Source: DATAYA01 sp036272815 (GTDB lineage: Bacteria > Pseudomonadota > Alphaproteobacteria > Acetobacterales > Acetobacteraceae). Taken from it: 8,772 bases of DNA. Under the pieces are notes generated by a model. The model was not told where the DNA came from. It saw only the letters and a program-made list of their open reading frames with translations, and searched no databases. Shown here one piece after another: positions 1 to 8,469 of this stretch. The first letter of the stretch is position 1; every line of letters starts with the position of its first letter. The translations under genes were made by a program, and so were the position numbers. The stretch is from positions 1 through 8,772 of the forward strand of contig DATAYA010000248.1 of NCBI GenBank assembly GCA_036272815.1, in the 5' to 3' direction.

Positions 1-275
1 CCGGTGACGGAGAAGAGGGCATGGTTGAAACCCAGGAACTGATCGAGCGCCATCGGACAGGGAGCGCCAGACGCTGCCACCATGGTCCCGCCCGCCAATC
101 TATTCAGATCGTAGCGCAAATCCATCAGCGACTGCGGCGCACGACAGCCGGGCGCGGTCATGGCGAGCGGCCTGCCCGGCTGCGGCGCCGGCCGGATGAA
201 TGCGCAGCCGGTCAGGAGCGGGGCGAGGCCGAGCAGGGCGACACCGGCAGTCCCGGCGGGGATGCGATGGTTCAT
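1..275 (-). CDS. putative lipoprotein, 5' part only (runs off left edge)
   Basis: An open frame starts at the ATG read from 275 down to 273 and stays open to the window edge, giving about 91 residues of an incomplete protein. The N-terminus is a clear lipoprotein signal: a short basic start (MNHR), a hydrophobic stretch, then the lipobox LLTGC with the acceptor cysteine at residue 24, followed by a proline-rich linker (AFIRPAPQPG). The protein is therefore probably exported, lipidated by Lgt and cleaved by LspA before Cys24. Being a lipoprotein is well supported by sequence; the function is unknown and I recognise no family in the visible part. Later segments include two more cysteines (GCRAPQ and APCPM) that could pair in the periplasm. 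No strong Shine-Dalgarno precedes the start. The gene is divergent from the PEPxxWA gene, with 129 bp between the two starts. Confidence 0.6.
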   Translation of the reverse strand, partial: MNHRIPAGTAGVALLGLAPLLTGCAFIRPAPQPGRPLAMTAPGCRAPQSLMDLRYDLNRLAGGTMVAASGAPCPMALDQFLGFNHALFSVT

Positions 276-393
276 GGCTCGGTAACGCAAAACGACCCGA
301 TCGAGAGAAAGATCGCCATCTTATCACGCATCCTTATGGGTTCAGTCACGGAAAGATGCCGTATCGTTGCCATGTTGCACGATCAATCTGGCC

Positions 394-398
394 GGAGA
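394..398 (+). promoter_or_regulatory. ribosome binding site GGAGA fixing the start at 405
   Basis: GGAGA lies 6 nt before the ATG at 405. It decides the start: the same frame is open upstream to about position 21, but that part is arginine-rich, lacks a comparable ribosome binding site and would bury the signal peptide inside the protein. Confidence 0.6.
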
Positions 399-404
399 AC
401 TCTC

Positions 405-995
405 ATGCGCCGCTGTATTGGCGCCTGCATCTGCATTCTGGCGTTCGCGTTCGGATCGGATGCCGCCCTCGCGGCGCCGTTCTCCTTCGCCTATCCGAAA
501 GTCGGCCTTGGCACTCCGTTTACGGTGAGCGCGGGCGGGATTTCGGCGCAGTTCCTGTCGAATGGCGACCCCTATGGGTTCCATGTGGAGCCGAGCACGT
601 TCTTCACGATCACCGGCTCGGTATTGATCGACAGCGGCATCTCTCCCGACAGCAACCTTGTCATCGGCATCGCCTTCAGCGAGGCCGTGGACAGCGTGAG
701 CTTTGGCTTTGCACTCGATTCGACGGTATCGAGCACGTTATACCTCCTTGCCTCAAACGGCTCCTCCCTCGCAAGCGAGAGTTCCGCGGCCGGCCAGGTG
801 CCAAGTGGCGGCGTAATCGCAGAGGGGATGATGACATTTTCGGGGATGCCGTTCGACGAATTGCTGATCGCAGATCCGACCGATCCCGCTTTCGCGATCG
901 GGGAGATCACGGTCTCCGCTATCCCGGAGCCGGTGGGATGGGCGTCGCTCGGGCTCGGGTTGCTGGCGCTGGCAGAGGTGCGGCGGCGGCGCTAA
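405..995 (+). CDS. secreted protein with PEPxxWA-type C-terminal sorting signal
   Basis: This 196-residue protein has the tripartite layout of an exosortase substrate. A signal peptide covers residues 1-23 (MRRC start, hydrophobic core, cleavage site ALA before APFSF). The body, about residues 24-171, is rich in Ser, Gly, Phe and Val, has no cysteine, and looks like a beta-rich extracellular domain. The C-terminus carries IPEPVGWAS at residues 173-181, which fits PEPxxWA, then a short hydrophobic helix (LGLGLLALAEV) and RRRR at the end. In known PEP-CTERM systems an exosortase cleaves at this signal and the protein is placed on the cell surface or in the exopolysaccharide matrix. No exosortase is visible here; that is normal, since such substrates are usually scattered. 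The body domain is not one I recognise. It stands alone: divergent from the lipoprotein gene and convergent with rne. The start is supported by GGAGA 6 nt upstream. Confidence 0.8.
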   Translation: MRRCIGACICILAFAFGSDAALAAPFSFAYPKVGLGTPFTVSAGGISAQFLSNGDPYGFHVEPSTFFTITGSVLIDSGISPDSNLVIGIAFSEAVDSVSFGFALDSTVSSTLYLLASNGSSLASESSAAGQVPSGGVIAEGMMTFSGMPFDELLIADPTDPAFAIGEITVSAIPEPVGWASLGLGLLALAEVRRRR

Positions 996-1019
996 AGCAA
1001 CATCCCGCCGCCGCACCTC
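975..1019. terminator. perfect 15-bp inverted repeat; candidate bidirectional hairpin terminator
   Basis: GAGGTGCGGCGGCGG at 975-989 is followed by its exact reverse complement at 1005-1019, with a 15-nt loop (990-1004) holding the TAA stop of the PEPxxWA gene. The left arm encodes the EVRRR end of that protein. The element lies between two convergent genes (stops at 995 and 1065), where a terminator serving both strands would be expected. Neither side is followed by a T-run, so this is not a textbook intrinsic terminator; it may instead be a U-less terminator or a 3' mRNA-stabilising hairpin. The inverted repeat is certain; its function is inferred. Confidence 0.45.
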
Positions 1020-1064
1020 GCGTCTCAGGCGCCCGGGTCTTCGCCAACTCGGTCGCGGCGCGCG

Positions 1065-4052
1065 TCAGCGCCGCCACCAGCCGCGGCGGCGCTCCTCCGG
1101 CGGCGCCTCGGCTGTGACCAACACAGGCCGAATCCCCTGCGATGCCGGCGGCTCCGGGTCCGCAGCTTCCGGTGCGGAATCGGGCTCAGGTCCGTTCGGC
1201 GCGGTGCTCACCGGCTGATACGGGGCCGGCGGCTCGGGGATCGTCAGCGGATCTGCCTCAGCCGAAATCGGTGCGGGCCCGTGCGCCTCGCCGGCCACGG
1301 CCGGCTCATCGGCTGCCGGCTCCGGCGTGAACCGATCGGGCGGTGCGATGTCGGACAGCGCCTGCTCGGGGACGCCCGCCGCCACCGCGGCGCTCGCCGC
1401 TGCCTGCTCTGCCACGGCGTCGATCGCGTCGAACAGGTCGAAGGCGTGGCCGCCGAACGGATCGGCCGGGGTCGGGCCAAAATAGCTCGCGACCGGCTCA
1501 GACTCCGGTGCCGGGGCGGGACGAACCTCGCCGTCCTCGCGCCGACGCCGCCCACCGCGCCGCCCGCGGCGGCGGGAACGCTCGCCGGCTTCGCCGTCTG
1601 CCGCCGGTACGGTCTCCGCCGGTGCGGTCTCGAGCACGCCGTCCGCCAGCGCTGGCGGCTCCACCCTGGGCAGCGTGGCGCCGTTCGCCTCTGCCCCGGC
1701 GGCGCCATCCTCGGCCGCCTCACCACCCGTGCCATCCTGGGCCGCCGCCCCGCTCTCCTCGCGCCGACCGCCGCGCCGCCGCCGCCGCCGCCGGCGGCGG
1801 CGTTCACTGCTCTCCGCCGCCTGGACAATCTCCTGGGCGTCTTCGGCCGCATAGCGCGGCGCCGTGACCTCGGCCTCGTCCGCCGCTTCGGCTTCGTCCG
1901 CCGCTTTGTGCTCGCCCGCGTCCTCATCTGCCGCCGCATCCGCAGCCGTGTCCGGCTCGTAATCGTCGCGCATCGGCGCGTAATCCTGCCGGATCGCGGG
2001 CGGCGCGGCATCCGGGCTCTGCGCCCGCAGCCGTTCGATACGCAATTGCGGGGCCAGCAGCGTCTCGTCGGCGGCGAAGGCTACGTGCATTCCCGTCCGC
2101 TGCTCGATCTCGGCCAGGCGCAGGCGCTTGTGGTTGAGAATGTAAAGCGCGATCGAACCCGCCACATGCACCACGATCTCGGCGGCGCGGCGCTTCGCGC
2201 CCTCCTCCTCGATTGCGCGCAGAACGTGCAGCGCCGCACTCTCAGTACTGCGGACATGGCCGGTGCCACCGCAATGCGGACAGGCGGCGAAGTTGGTCTC
2301 CACCAGCGACGGCCGCAGCCGCTGCCGGCTCATCTCCAGCAGGCCGAAATGGCTGATGTGGACGACCTGGATGCGTGCGCGGTCGTTCTTCAGCGCGTCC
2401 TTTATGCGCCGCTCGACCATCGCGTTGTGCCGCCGCGCCTCCATGTCGATGAAGTCGATCACGATCAGCCCGGCGAGGTCGCGTAGCCGGAGTTGTCGGG
2501 CCACTTCGTCGGCGGCCTCCAGATTGGTCCGAAGCGCCGTCTCTTCGATGCCGCGCTCGCGCGTCGAGCGTCCCGAGTTGACGTCGATCGCGACCAGCGC
2601 CTCGGTCTGGTTGATGACGAGATAGCCGCCCGAGCGGAGCTGCACGGCTGGGCTCATCATCGCATCGAGCTGCGCCTCGACGTGCTCGCGGGCGAACAGC
2701 GGCTGGCCGCTGTCACGCCACAGCGACACCTTGCGCGCATGGGTCGGCATCAGCATCCGCATGAACTCGCGTGCGGCGCGCCAGGCCTCCTCGCCGTCGA
2801 CAATGACCTCGTCGATGTCGCGCGAGTAGCCGTCGCGGATCGCGCGCTTGATAAGATTCGCCTCCTCGTAGATCAGTGCGGGGGCGACCGATGCCAGCGT
2901 GCGTTCGCGGATCTCGTCCCAGAGGCGCAGCAGATATTCGCAATCGCGCTTGATCTCAGGTTTCGGGCGGTTGGCGCCGGCAGTCCGCACGATCAGGCCC
3001 ATGCCGCGGGGGATTTCCAGCTCGGCGGTGACTTCGCGCAGCCGCTTGCGGTCGGCGGCCGAGGTGATCTTGCGCGAGATGCCGCCGCCGCGTGGCGAAT
3101 TCGGCATCAGCACGCAATAGCGGCCGGCGAGCGAGATGAAGGTGGTGAGCGCCGCGCCCTTCGTGCCGCGCTCCTCCTTGACCACTTGAACCAGCAAGAT
3201 CTGGCGGCGGCGGATCACCTCCTGGATCTTGTAGTTGCGCAGGTAGCGCGGCGATGGGCGGCGCTCCCCGGCATCCTCTCCAGGCTCGCCGCCCATCGTC
3301 TCGGGCGGAGGCGCGTCCTCGGCGGGATCGTCGAGCGGCTCGTCGTGGCCATCGGGCGATGCCTCGGCTGCGGTGGGCCGCGACTCCGGGGCGGCTTCGG
3401 GTTCCTCGGCCGGCTCCTGCGCCTCCGGAGCCAGATCGGCCCCCAACTCGGCCGGATCCTGCGGCATGTTGGCCGGTTCGACCTGGTCTCGTTTGGACGC
3501 ATCCGGCTCGGTGGCACCCGACTCGGCGGCATCCGGCTCTGGAGTGATGATCTCGGGCAAGGTCGCGAGCGGCTCGGGCTCCGGCTCGGCGGCTGCGACC
3601 ACGCGGTCGGCCACGATCCCGGCTGCCATCGTGGCCGCGGTCGGCTCTTCCACCACCGTCGGCTCCGCGTCCCGCTCGAATTCCGGGTCGGCCTGAGCCA
3701 GCGGCGGCAGGCCGGCCGCCTCGCGCGCGGCATCCGCCTCCTCCTGCTCCGCGTCGGCGCGGGCTTCCGCCTCGGCCATCGCAATCAGGCGCTGCCGGTC
3801 GGCGACGGGGATCTGATAATAGTCGGGGTGGATCTCCCCGAAGGCCAGGAAGCCGTGTCGGCCGCCGCCGTATTCGACGAAAGCGGCCTGCAGGCTGGGC
3901 TCTACCCGCACCACCTTGGCGAGATAGATGTTGCCTTTGAGCTGCTTCTTGGTGGAAGTCTCAATGTCGTAATCTTCGAGGCGACTACCGTCCAGTACCA
4001 CGACGCGGGTTTCTTCCGCGTGGGTGGCGTCGATCAACATGCGCTTGGTCAT
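1065..4052 (-). CDS. rne: ribonuclease E (Rne/Rng family), degradosome scaffold
   Basis: This 995-residue endoribonuclease starts mRNA decay and takes part in rRNA processing. The S1 RNA-binding domain begins near residue 36 (KQLKGNIYLAKV) and resumes near 275-330 (KEERGTKGAALTTFISLAGR). Between them, about 86-268, is an acidic, Ala/Pro/Glu-rich insertion typical of alphaproteobacterial RNase E. The catalytic DNase I-like domain shows AIDVNSGR (Asp490, Asn492) and VIDFIDM (Asp533), matching E. coli Asp303, Asn305 and Asp346 with constant spacing. The zinc-link CPHC has Cys591 and Cys594. The C-terminal half is disordered and acidic, with Arg blocks at 751-760 (ten arginines) and about 825-838. 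The protein ends in RRRGWWRR; a GWW tip is the known PNPase-binding motif in Caulobacter RNase E. The start (MTKRMLIDATH) is the family start; the frame is open 93 codons further upstream, but that part is low-complexity leader. GGAG lies 11 nt before the ATG. It is convergent with the PEPxxWA gene and divergent from mrcA. Confidence 0.96.
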   Translation of the reverse strand: MTKRMLIDATHAEETRVVVLDGSRLEDYDIETSTKKQLKGNIYLAKVVRVEPSLQAAFVEYGGGRHGFLAFGEIHPDYYQIPVADRQRLIAMAEAEARADAEQEEADAAREAAGLPPLAQADPEFERDAEPTVVEEPTAATMAAGIVADRVVAAAEPEPEPLATLPEIITPEPDAAESGATEPDASKRDQVEPANMPQDPAELGADLAPEAQEPAEEPEAAPESRPTAAEASPDGHDEPLDDPAEDAPPPETMGGEPGEDAGERRPSPRYLRNYKIQEVIRRRQILLVQVVKEERGTKGAALTTFISLAGRYCVLMPNSPRGGGISRKITSAADRKRLREVTAELEIPRGMGLIVRTAGANRPKPEIKRDCEYLLRLWDEIRERTLASVAPALIYEEANLIKRAIRDGYSRDIDEVIVDGEEAWRAAREFMRMLMPTHARKVSLWRDSGQPLFAREHVEAQLDAMMSPAVQLRSGGYLVINQTEALVAIDVNSGRSTRERGIEETALRTNLEAADEVARQLRLRDLAGLIVIDFIDMEARRHNAMVERRIKDALKNDRARIQVVHISHFGLLEMSRQRLRPSLVETNFAACPHCGGTGHVRSTESAALHVLRAIEEEGAKRRAAEIVVHVAGSIALYILNHKRLRLAEIEQRTGMHVAFAADETLLAPQLRIERLRAQSPDAAPPAIRQDYAPMRDDYEPDTAADAAADEDAGEHKAADEAEAADEAEVTAPRYAAEDAQEIVQAAESSERRRRRRRRRRGGRREESGAAAQDGTGGEAAEDGAAGAEANGATLPRVEPPALADGVLETAPAETVPAADGEAGERSRRRGRRGGRRRREDGEVRPAPAPESEPVASYFGPTPADPFGGHAFDLFDAIDAVAEQAAASAAVAAGVPEQALSDIAPPDRFTPEPAADEPAVAGEAHGPAPISAEADPLTIPEPPAPYQPVSTAPNGPEPDSAPEAADPEPPASQGIRPVLVTAEAPPEERRRGWWRR
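1871..1906 (-). repeat. two-copy 18-bp tandem repeat within rne
   Basis: Two adjacent 18-bp units (1871-1888 and 1889-1906) differ at one base (C or T at unit position 5). In the rne frame they encode AADEAE twice (about residues 717-728) in the disordered acidic tail. Because the unit is a multiple of 3, the duplication keeps the frame, as expected of slippage tolerated in a linker. Confidence 0.7.
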
Positions 4053-4063
4053 CGTGTGGGGAA

Positions 4064-4084
4064 CTCCGGTGGGCCGCTTCGGCC
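4064..4084 (-). promoter_or_regulatory. rne Shine-Dalgarno with adjacent tight hairpin in the leader
   Basis: On the rne mRNA strand, GGAG (complement of 4064-4067) lies 11 nt before the start codon. Four nucleotides further upstream, 4072-4084 forms a compact hairpin with a 5-bp GGCCG/CGGCC stem and a 3-nt loop. RNase E genes elsewhere are autoregulated through leader structures, so the arrangement is suggestive. That this hairpin does so is inference, since short GC stems are common in such DNA. Confidence 0.35.
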
Positions 4085-4744
4085 GCGGGCGCGCAGGCGC
4101 GCGCAGCGGCGGTCGCGCGCACGGGGGCGCGGCGGCTGGATGCGTCGTGAAAGCTGGGGTGGAAGGCGGAACGGGCGAGGCGGACGGAACGGCGCGCGGC
4201 AGGCGGGGCCTGCGTGGTCTCGAGTGGCAGCGCGTATTCCATTCGCGGGAACAATCCGTCCCTGAAGAGGGGAGGCGGGCCGGAGGCCGGCGCGTCGCCC
4301 GGGTTGAATGCGGCCCCGGCCGCCGATGCATGCGTGCTCAGGCACGCTCGCGCAGTGGGCCGGGAAGGCTTGGCTACGCCCTTGCGCTTGCTCACACGAA
4401 CGCGCGCGGACAACCAAAGCCTGACATTACATGGAGCAAACCGCCCGCGACCGCAAGCCTGGCTGCGCAAGGACCTCGCAAGGCGGCTGGAGCACAAGGG
4501 GAGGCCACGATCTCGTGCAGCATCTCACCATTCGCGATTCGAGGCTTCGGCTGGGTCGCGCAGGATTGCGGCTCCGCGACCTGTGGCACCACCTAGGCCG
4601 CGCGGCGACCGCGCGAACGTCGAGCGCCGCTGGTCACTGGTGGCGGCTGCCGATCGGGTAGCGGTGCGCGGGCGCAGGACGTGGTTGCAACCGAGCGCCA
4701 TCAGGGGGTGGCATGCGCGGCCGATCCGGGCTACCCAGCGCGCC

Positions 4745-4750
4745 AGGAGC
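4745..4750 (+). promoter_or_regulatory. probable mrcA ribosome binding site AGGAGC
   Basis: AGGAGC is the only good Shine-Dalgarno match just before the mrcA ATG at 4766. The spacing of 15 nt is longer than ideal. No nearer in-frame ATG, GTG or TTG would improve it, so initiation may be moderate. Confidence 0.4.
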
Positions 4751-4765
4751 GACGATATCGCGAGC

Positions 4766-7327
4766 ATGAACGGCCCTCTCAGCGCAGGCGATCGCCTGGT
4801 TCCCCCCGAACGTCCAGCTCCCCCGACCGGGGGCGGGCCCCGCCGGCCGCGAACGCCGGCGCCGGCGGGTCCGCCGCGGCGCCGCAGCGGCGGGTTCGGG
4901 CGGATGCTGGCCGCGATCGTGGCCGCGTGCTTCGCGCTGGGGCTGATCGCGCTCGTGGGCGGCGGCGTGTTCGGCTGGTACGTCTATGCCCGGATCGCTG
5001 CCGACCTGCCCAGCGTGGACAGCCTGCGCACCTACGCGCCCCCCGAGATGAGCCGCGTCTATGCCGGCAACGAGGCGATGATCGCCGAGTTCGGCCCGAG
5101 CCGGCGCATCTTCGTGCCGTTCTCGGCGATCCCGAAGCAGGTCGCGCAGGCCTTCGTCTCGGCCGAGGACAAGAATTTCTGGACCAATGGCGGCATCGAC
5201 CCGGCGGCGATCCTGCGCGCCGCTGTCACCGACCTGATGCAGATGGGACATGGCAGGCGGCCGATCGGCGCCTCGACCATCACCCAGCAGGTCGCGCGCA
5301 ACATGCTGCTCAACTCCGACAAGCTCTCGATCACCCGCAAGATTCGCGAGGCGATCCTGGCGATGCGCCTCGAAGGGGCGCTGAGCAAGCAGCGTATCCT
5401 CGAACTCTATCTGAACGACATCTATCTCGGCGAAGGCACTTATGGCGTCGCGGCCGCGTCGGAGACCTATTTCGACCTGCCTCTGGATCGGCTCGACATC
5501 GCGCAGGCGGCGTTCCTCGGCGGCCTGCCGAAGGCGCCCAACTACTACAACCCGACGCGCCACCCCGATGCGGCGCGCGACCGGCGAAACTGGGTGCTCG
5601 ACCGGATGCGGCAGGACGGCGCCATCACGGCAGCCGAGGCGGACGCCGCCAAGGCCGCGCCCCTGGTGCCGGCCTCCTACCAGCAGCCGACGCCGATCCC
5701 CGGCAGCGCCTGGTTCGCCGACGAGGTGCGCCGCCAGCTGATCGACAAGTTCGGCGCCTCCCAGGCACTCGAAGGCGGCCTGACGGTGCAGACCAGCCTC
5801 GATACGCGGCTTCAGGCGGCGGCGGAGAAGGCGTTGCGCGACGGACTGATGCGCTACGACCGGCGCGAGGGTTCCTGGCGCGGGCCGGTGACGCACCTGG
5901 CCTCGGCGCCCGCGCTGCTGGCGGCCGACTGGTCAACCGAGCTTGCCGCCGTCGGCCGCCCGCACGGGATGCTGCCCGGCTGGGTTCTCGCGGTGGTTCT
6001 GCGCAGCGCCGGCGGGATCGATCGGCTCGGCGTATTGCAGGAACAGCCGGGCGGCGGCGTGCCGGTCGCGCGAACGCTGCCAATGTATGCCGCCGACGAT
6101 CCCTGGGTCTGGAAGCTCCGCGTCGGCGACGTGGTGATGGCCGCGCCACAGGCCGCCGCTCCCGGGCATGACGGCCAGCCGGAGCGGCTTGCTTTGCGGC
6201 AGATACCGAAGGTCGAGGGGGCGCTCGCCACGGTCGATCCGCGCACCGGGCGGGTGCTCGCGATGGTCGGCGGCTGGAGCCATGAAATCAGCCAGTTCGA
6301 CCGCGCCACCCAAGCGCAGCGCCAGCCCGGATCGAGCTTCAAGCCGTTCGTCTACCTGACCGCGATGGAGCAGGGCATCTCGCCGAGCCAGCGTTTCCTC
6401 GATGGGCCGTTCTACGAGGATCTCGGACCCAAGGGCGTCTGGGCGCCGCATGACTACGAAACCGGATGGCTCGGCGAGGTGCCGCTGAGCATCGCGCTGC
6501 AGAAGTCGCTCAACCTGGTGACGGTGCGGCTGGCGCAACGGATCAGCATGAGCGCCATCGCCAAGACCGCGATCGCCTTCCACATGGTCGACCGGATGCC
6601 GCACGTGCTGCCCGCTGCCCTCGGCGCCGTCGACACGACGGTGATGCGCGAGGCAGGCGCCTATTCCACCCTCGACATGATGGGCCGCGAGGTGGTGCCG
6701 AGCGTGGTCGACACGGTGCAGGACCGCAACGGGCAGGTGATCTGGCGCAATCCGGCTCTGACATGCGATTGCTCGGACCCGAGTGGACCGCCGGTGCTGA
6801 ACGATGACCGCAAGCAGATCGCCGACCAGGCGAGCGTGTTCCAGATCATGACCATGATGCGCGGCGTGGTGCAGCGCGGAACCGGCACGACGGCCGTGAT
6901 CGGCATCGACCGGCCGGTCGCCGGCAAGACGGGCACCAGCGACGATTTCCACGACGCCTGGTTCAGCGGCTTCACTCCCGACCTGGTGACGGTCGTGTGG
7001 GTGGGCTTCGATCAGCCGATCTCGCTCGGCAAGAACCAGCAGGGCGCCATGGTGGCGGCGCCAATCTGGAACGAGTTCATGAAGGTGGCGCTCGCCGGCC
7101 GGCCGAAGCTCGACTTCACCAAACCGCCCGGGGTCAAGCTCGCGAGCTGGGACAGCGGTTTCGGCACCATCACCGATGCGTTCAAGCCGGGGCAGGTGCC
7201 GGGCGCTTCCGGCGCGCTCGCGTCGGCCAGTCAGCCGGACGCCTCGCAGACGGCGGCGGATGCGCAGGCCTTGGCTTCGGGGGCGACGTCCAACACGCTC
7301 GACAGCCAGATGGGCGGGCTGTATTAG
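4766..7327 (+). CDS. mrcA: penicillin-binding protein 1A (bifunctional class A PBP)
   Basis: This 853-residue inner-membrane protein polymerises glycan strands from lipid II and cross-links their peptides. Residues 1-46 are a Pro/Arg-rich cytoplasmic tail, and one membrane helix spans about 47-70. The GT51 glycosyltransferase follows with EDKNF (Glu134), GASTITQQVARN (Gln174 region), RKIREAILAMRLE (Glu195) and the LYLNDIYLGEGTYGVAAAS block. An OB-like linker region lies about 330-470. The transpeptidase has SSFK (nucleophile Ser523, Lys526), SLN (Ser581, Asn583) and KTGTS (Lys721), so all three penicillin-binding motifs are intact. The protein ends in GGLY. Oddity: the GT51 motif EDxxFxxH has Asn141 where His is usual. 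The start at 4766 was chosen because the tail plus helix then match the family; the 184 open codons upstream look non-coding. prfB begins 10 bp after the stop, so the two genes are probably co-transcribed. Confidence 0.95.
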   Translation: MNGPLSAGDRLVPPERPAPPTGGGPRRPRTPAPAGPPRRRSGGFGRMLAAIVAACFALGLIALVGGGVFGWYVYARIAADLPSVDSLRTYAPPEMSRVYAGNEAMIAEFGPSRRIFVPFSAIPKQVAQAFVSAEDKNFWTNGGIDPAAILRAAVTDLMQMGHGRRPIGASTITQQVARNMLLNSDKLSITRKIREAILAMRLEGALSKQRILELYLNDIYLGEGTYGVAAASETYFDLPLDRLDIAQAAFLGGLPKAPNYYNPTRHPDAARDRRNWVLDRMRQDGAITAAEADAAKAAPLVPASYQQPTPIPGSAWFADEVRRQLIDKFGASQALEGGLTVQTSLDTRLQAAAEKALRDGLMRYDRREGSWRGPVTHLASAPALLAADWSTELAAVGRPHGMLPGWVLAVVLRSAGGIDRLGVLQEQPGGGVPVARTLPMYAADDPWVWKLRVGDVVMAAPQAAAPGHDGQPERLALRQIPKVEGALATVDPRTGRVLAMVGGWSHEISQFDRATQAQRQPGSSFKPFVYLTAMEQGISPSQRFLDGPFYEDLGPKGVWAPHDYETGWLGEVPLSIALQKSLNLVTVRLAQRISMSAIAKTAIAFHMVDRMPHVLPAALGAVDTTVMREAGAYSTLDMMGREVVPSVVDTVQDRNGQVIWRNPALTCDCSDPSGPPVLNDDRKQIADQASVFQIMTMMRGVVQRGTGTTAVIGIDRPVAGKTGTSDDFHDAWFSGFTPDLVTVVWVGFDQPISLGKNQQGAMVAAPIWNEFMKVALAGRPKLDFTKPPGVKLASWDSGFGTITDAFKPGQVPGASGALASASQPDASQTAADAQALASGATSNTLDSQMGGLY

Positions 7328-7337
7328 CCGCCATCTC

Positions 7338-8451
<1,114 letters not shown>

Positions 8452-8469
<18 letters not shown>

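Larger units (their letters stand above)
4053..4765. other. 713-bp gene-free divergent interval between rne and mrcA
   Basis: I find no believable gene here. Both flanking frames are open into it (rne by 93 codons, mrcA by 184), but the translations are Arg/Ala/Pro/Gly-rich without domains, as expected where stop codons are rare. The part nearest rne (about 4070-4215) is extremely GC-rich with GCGCGC palindromes and is probably rne leader. The part from about 4400 to 4560 is less GC-rich (for example CAACCAAAGCCTGACATTAC at 4411-4430) and is the likeliest place for promoters. In many alphaproteobacteria this slot holds an N-acetylmuramoyl-L-alanine amidase gene; I see neither an amidase nor a recognisable fragment in any frame. 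A small RNA or a long regulated leader cannot be excluded. Confidence 0.6.

Noticed and set aside
21..404. Upstream ATG at 21 for the PEPxxWA protein, and a 305-codon frame at 200-1117
   Set aside because: The first would bury the signal peptide and overlap the lipoprotein gene; the second is Arg-rich and out of frame with the clear PEPxxWA protein.
1067..1093. A 9-bp inverted repeat at the very end of rne
   Set aside because: It is formed by Arg/Ala-type codons of the tail and precedes or overlaps the stop; such short GC stems are expected by chance here.
1773..1802. CCG/CGG triplet run as a functional repeat element
   Set aside because: It encodes the ten-arginine block of RNase E and is explained by the coding sequence.
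1281..4265. Two long plus-strand open frames (about 400 and 590 codons) opposite rne
   Set aside because: They mirror the rne frame, are Arg/Gly/Leu-rich with no domain or ribosome binding site, and arise because stop codons are rare in GC-rich DNA. RNase E motifs on the other strand are unmistakable.
4053..4331. A 93-residue N-terminal extension of RNase E
   Set aside because: The translation is Arg/Pro/Ala-rich with no resemblance to the family, which begins at MTKRMLIDATH; a Shine-Dalgarno is present before that start.
4426..4456. Possible rne promoter on the minus strand (TGTAAT as -10, TTGCGG as -35)
   Set aside because: The spacer would be 19 nt and both hexamers are imperfect; too weak to report as a feature in such a long interval.
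4214..4765. A 184-residue N-terminal extension of PBP1A
   Set aside because: It would place a long charged segment before the usual short cytoplasmic tail and membrane helix, and its codon pattern does not look coding.
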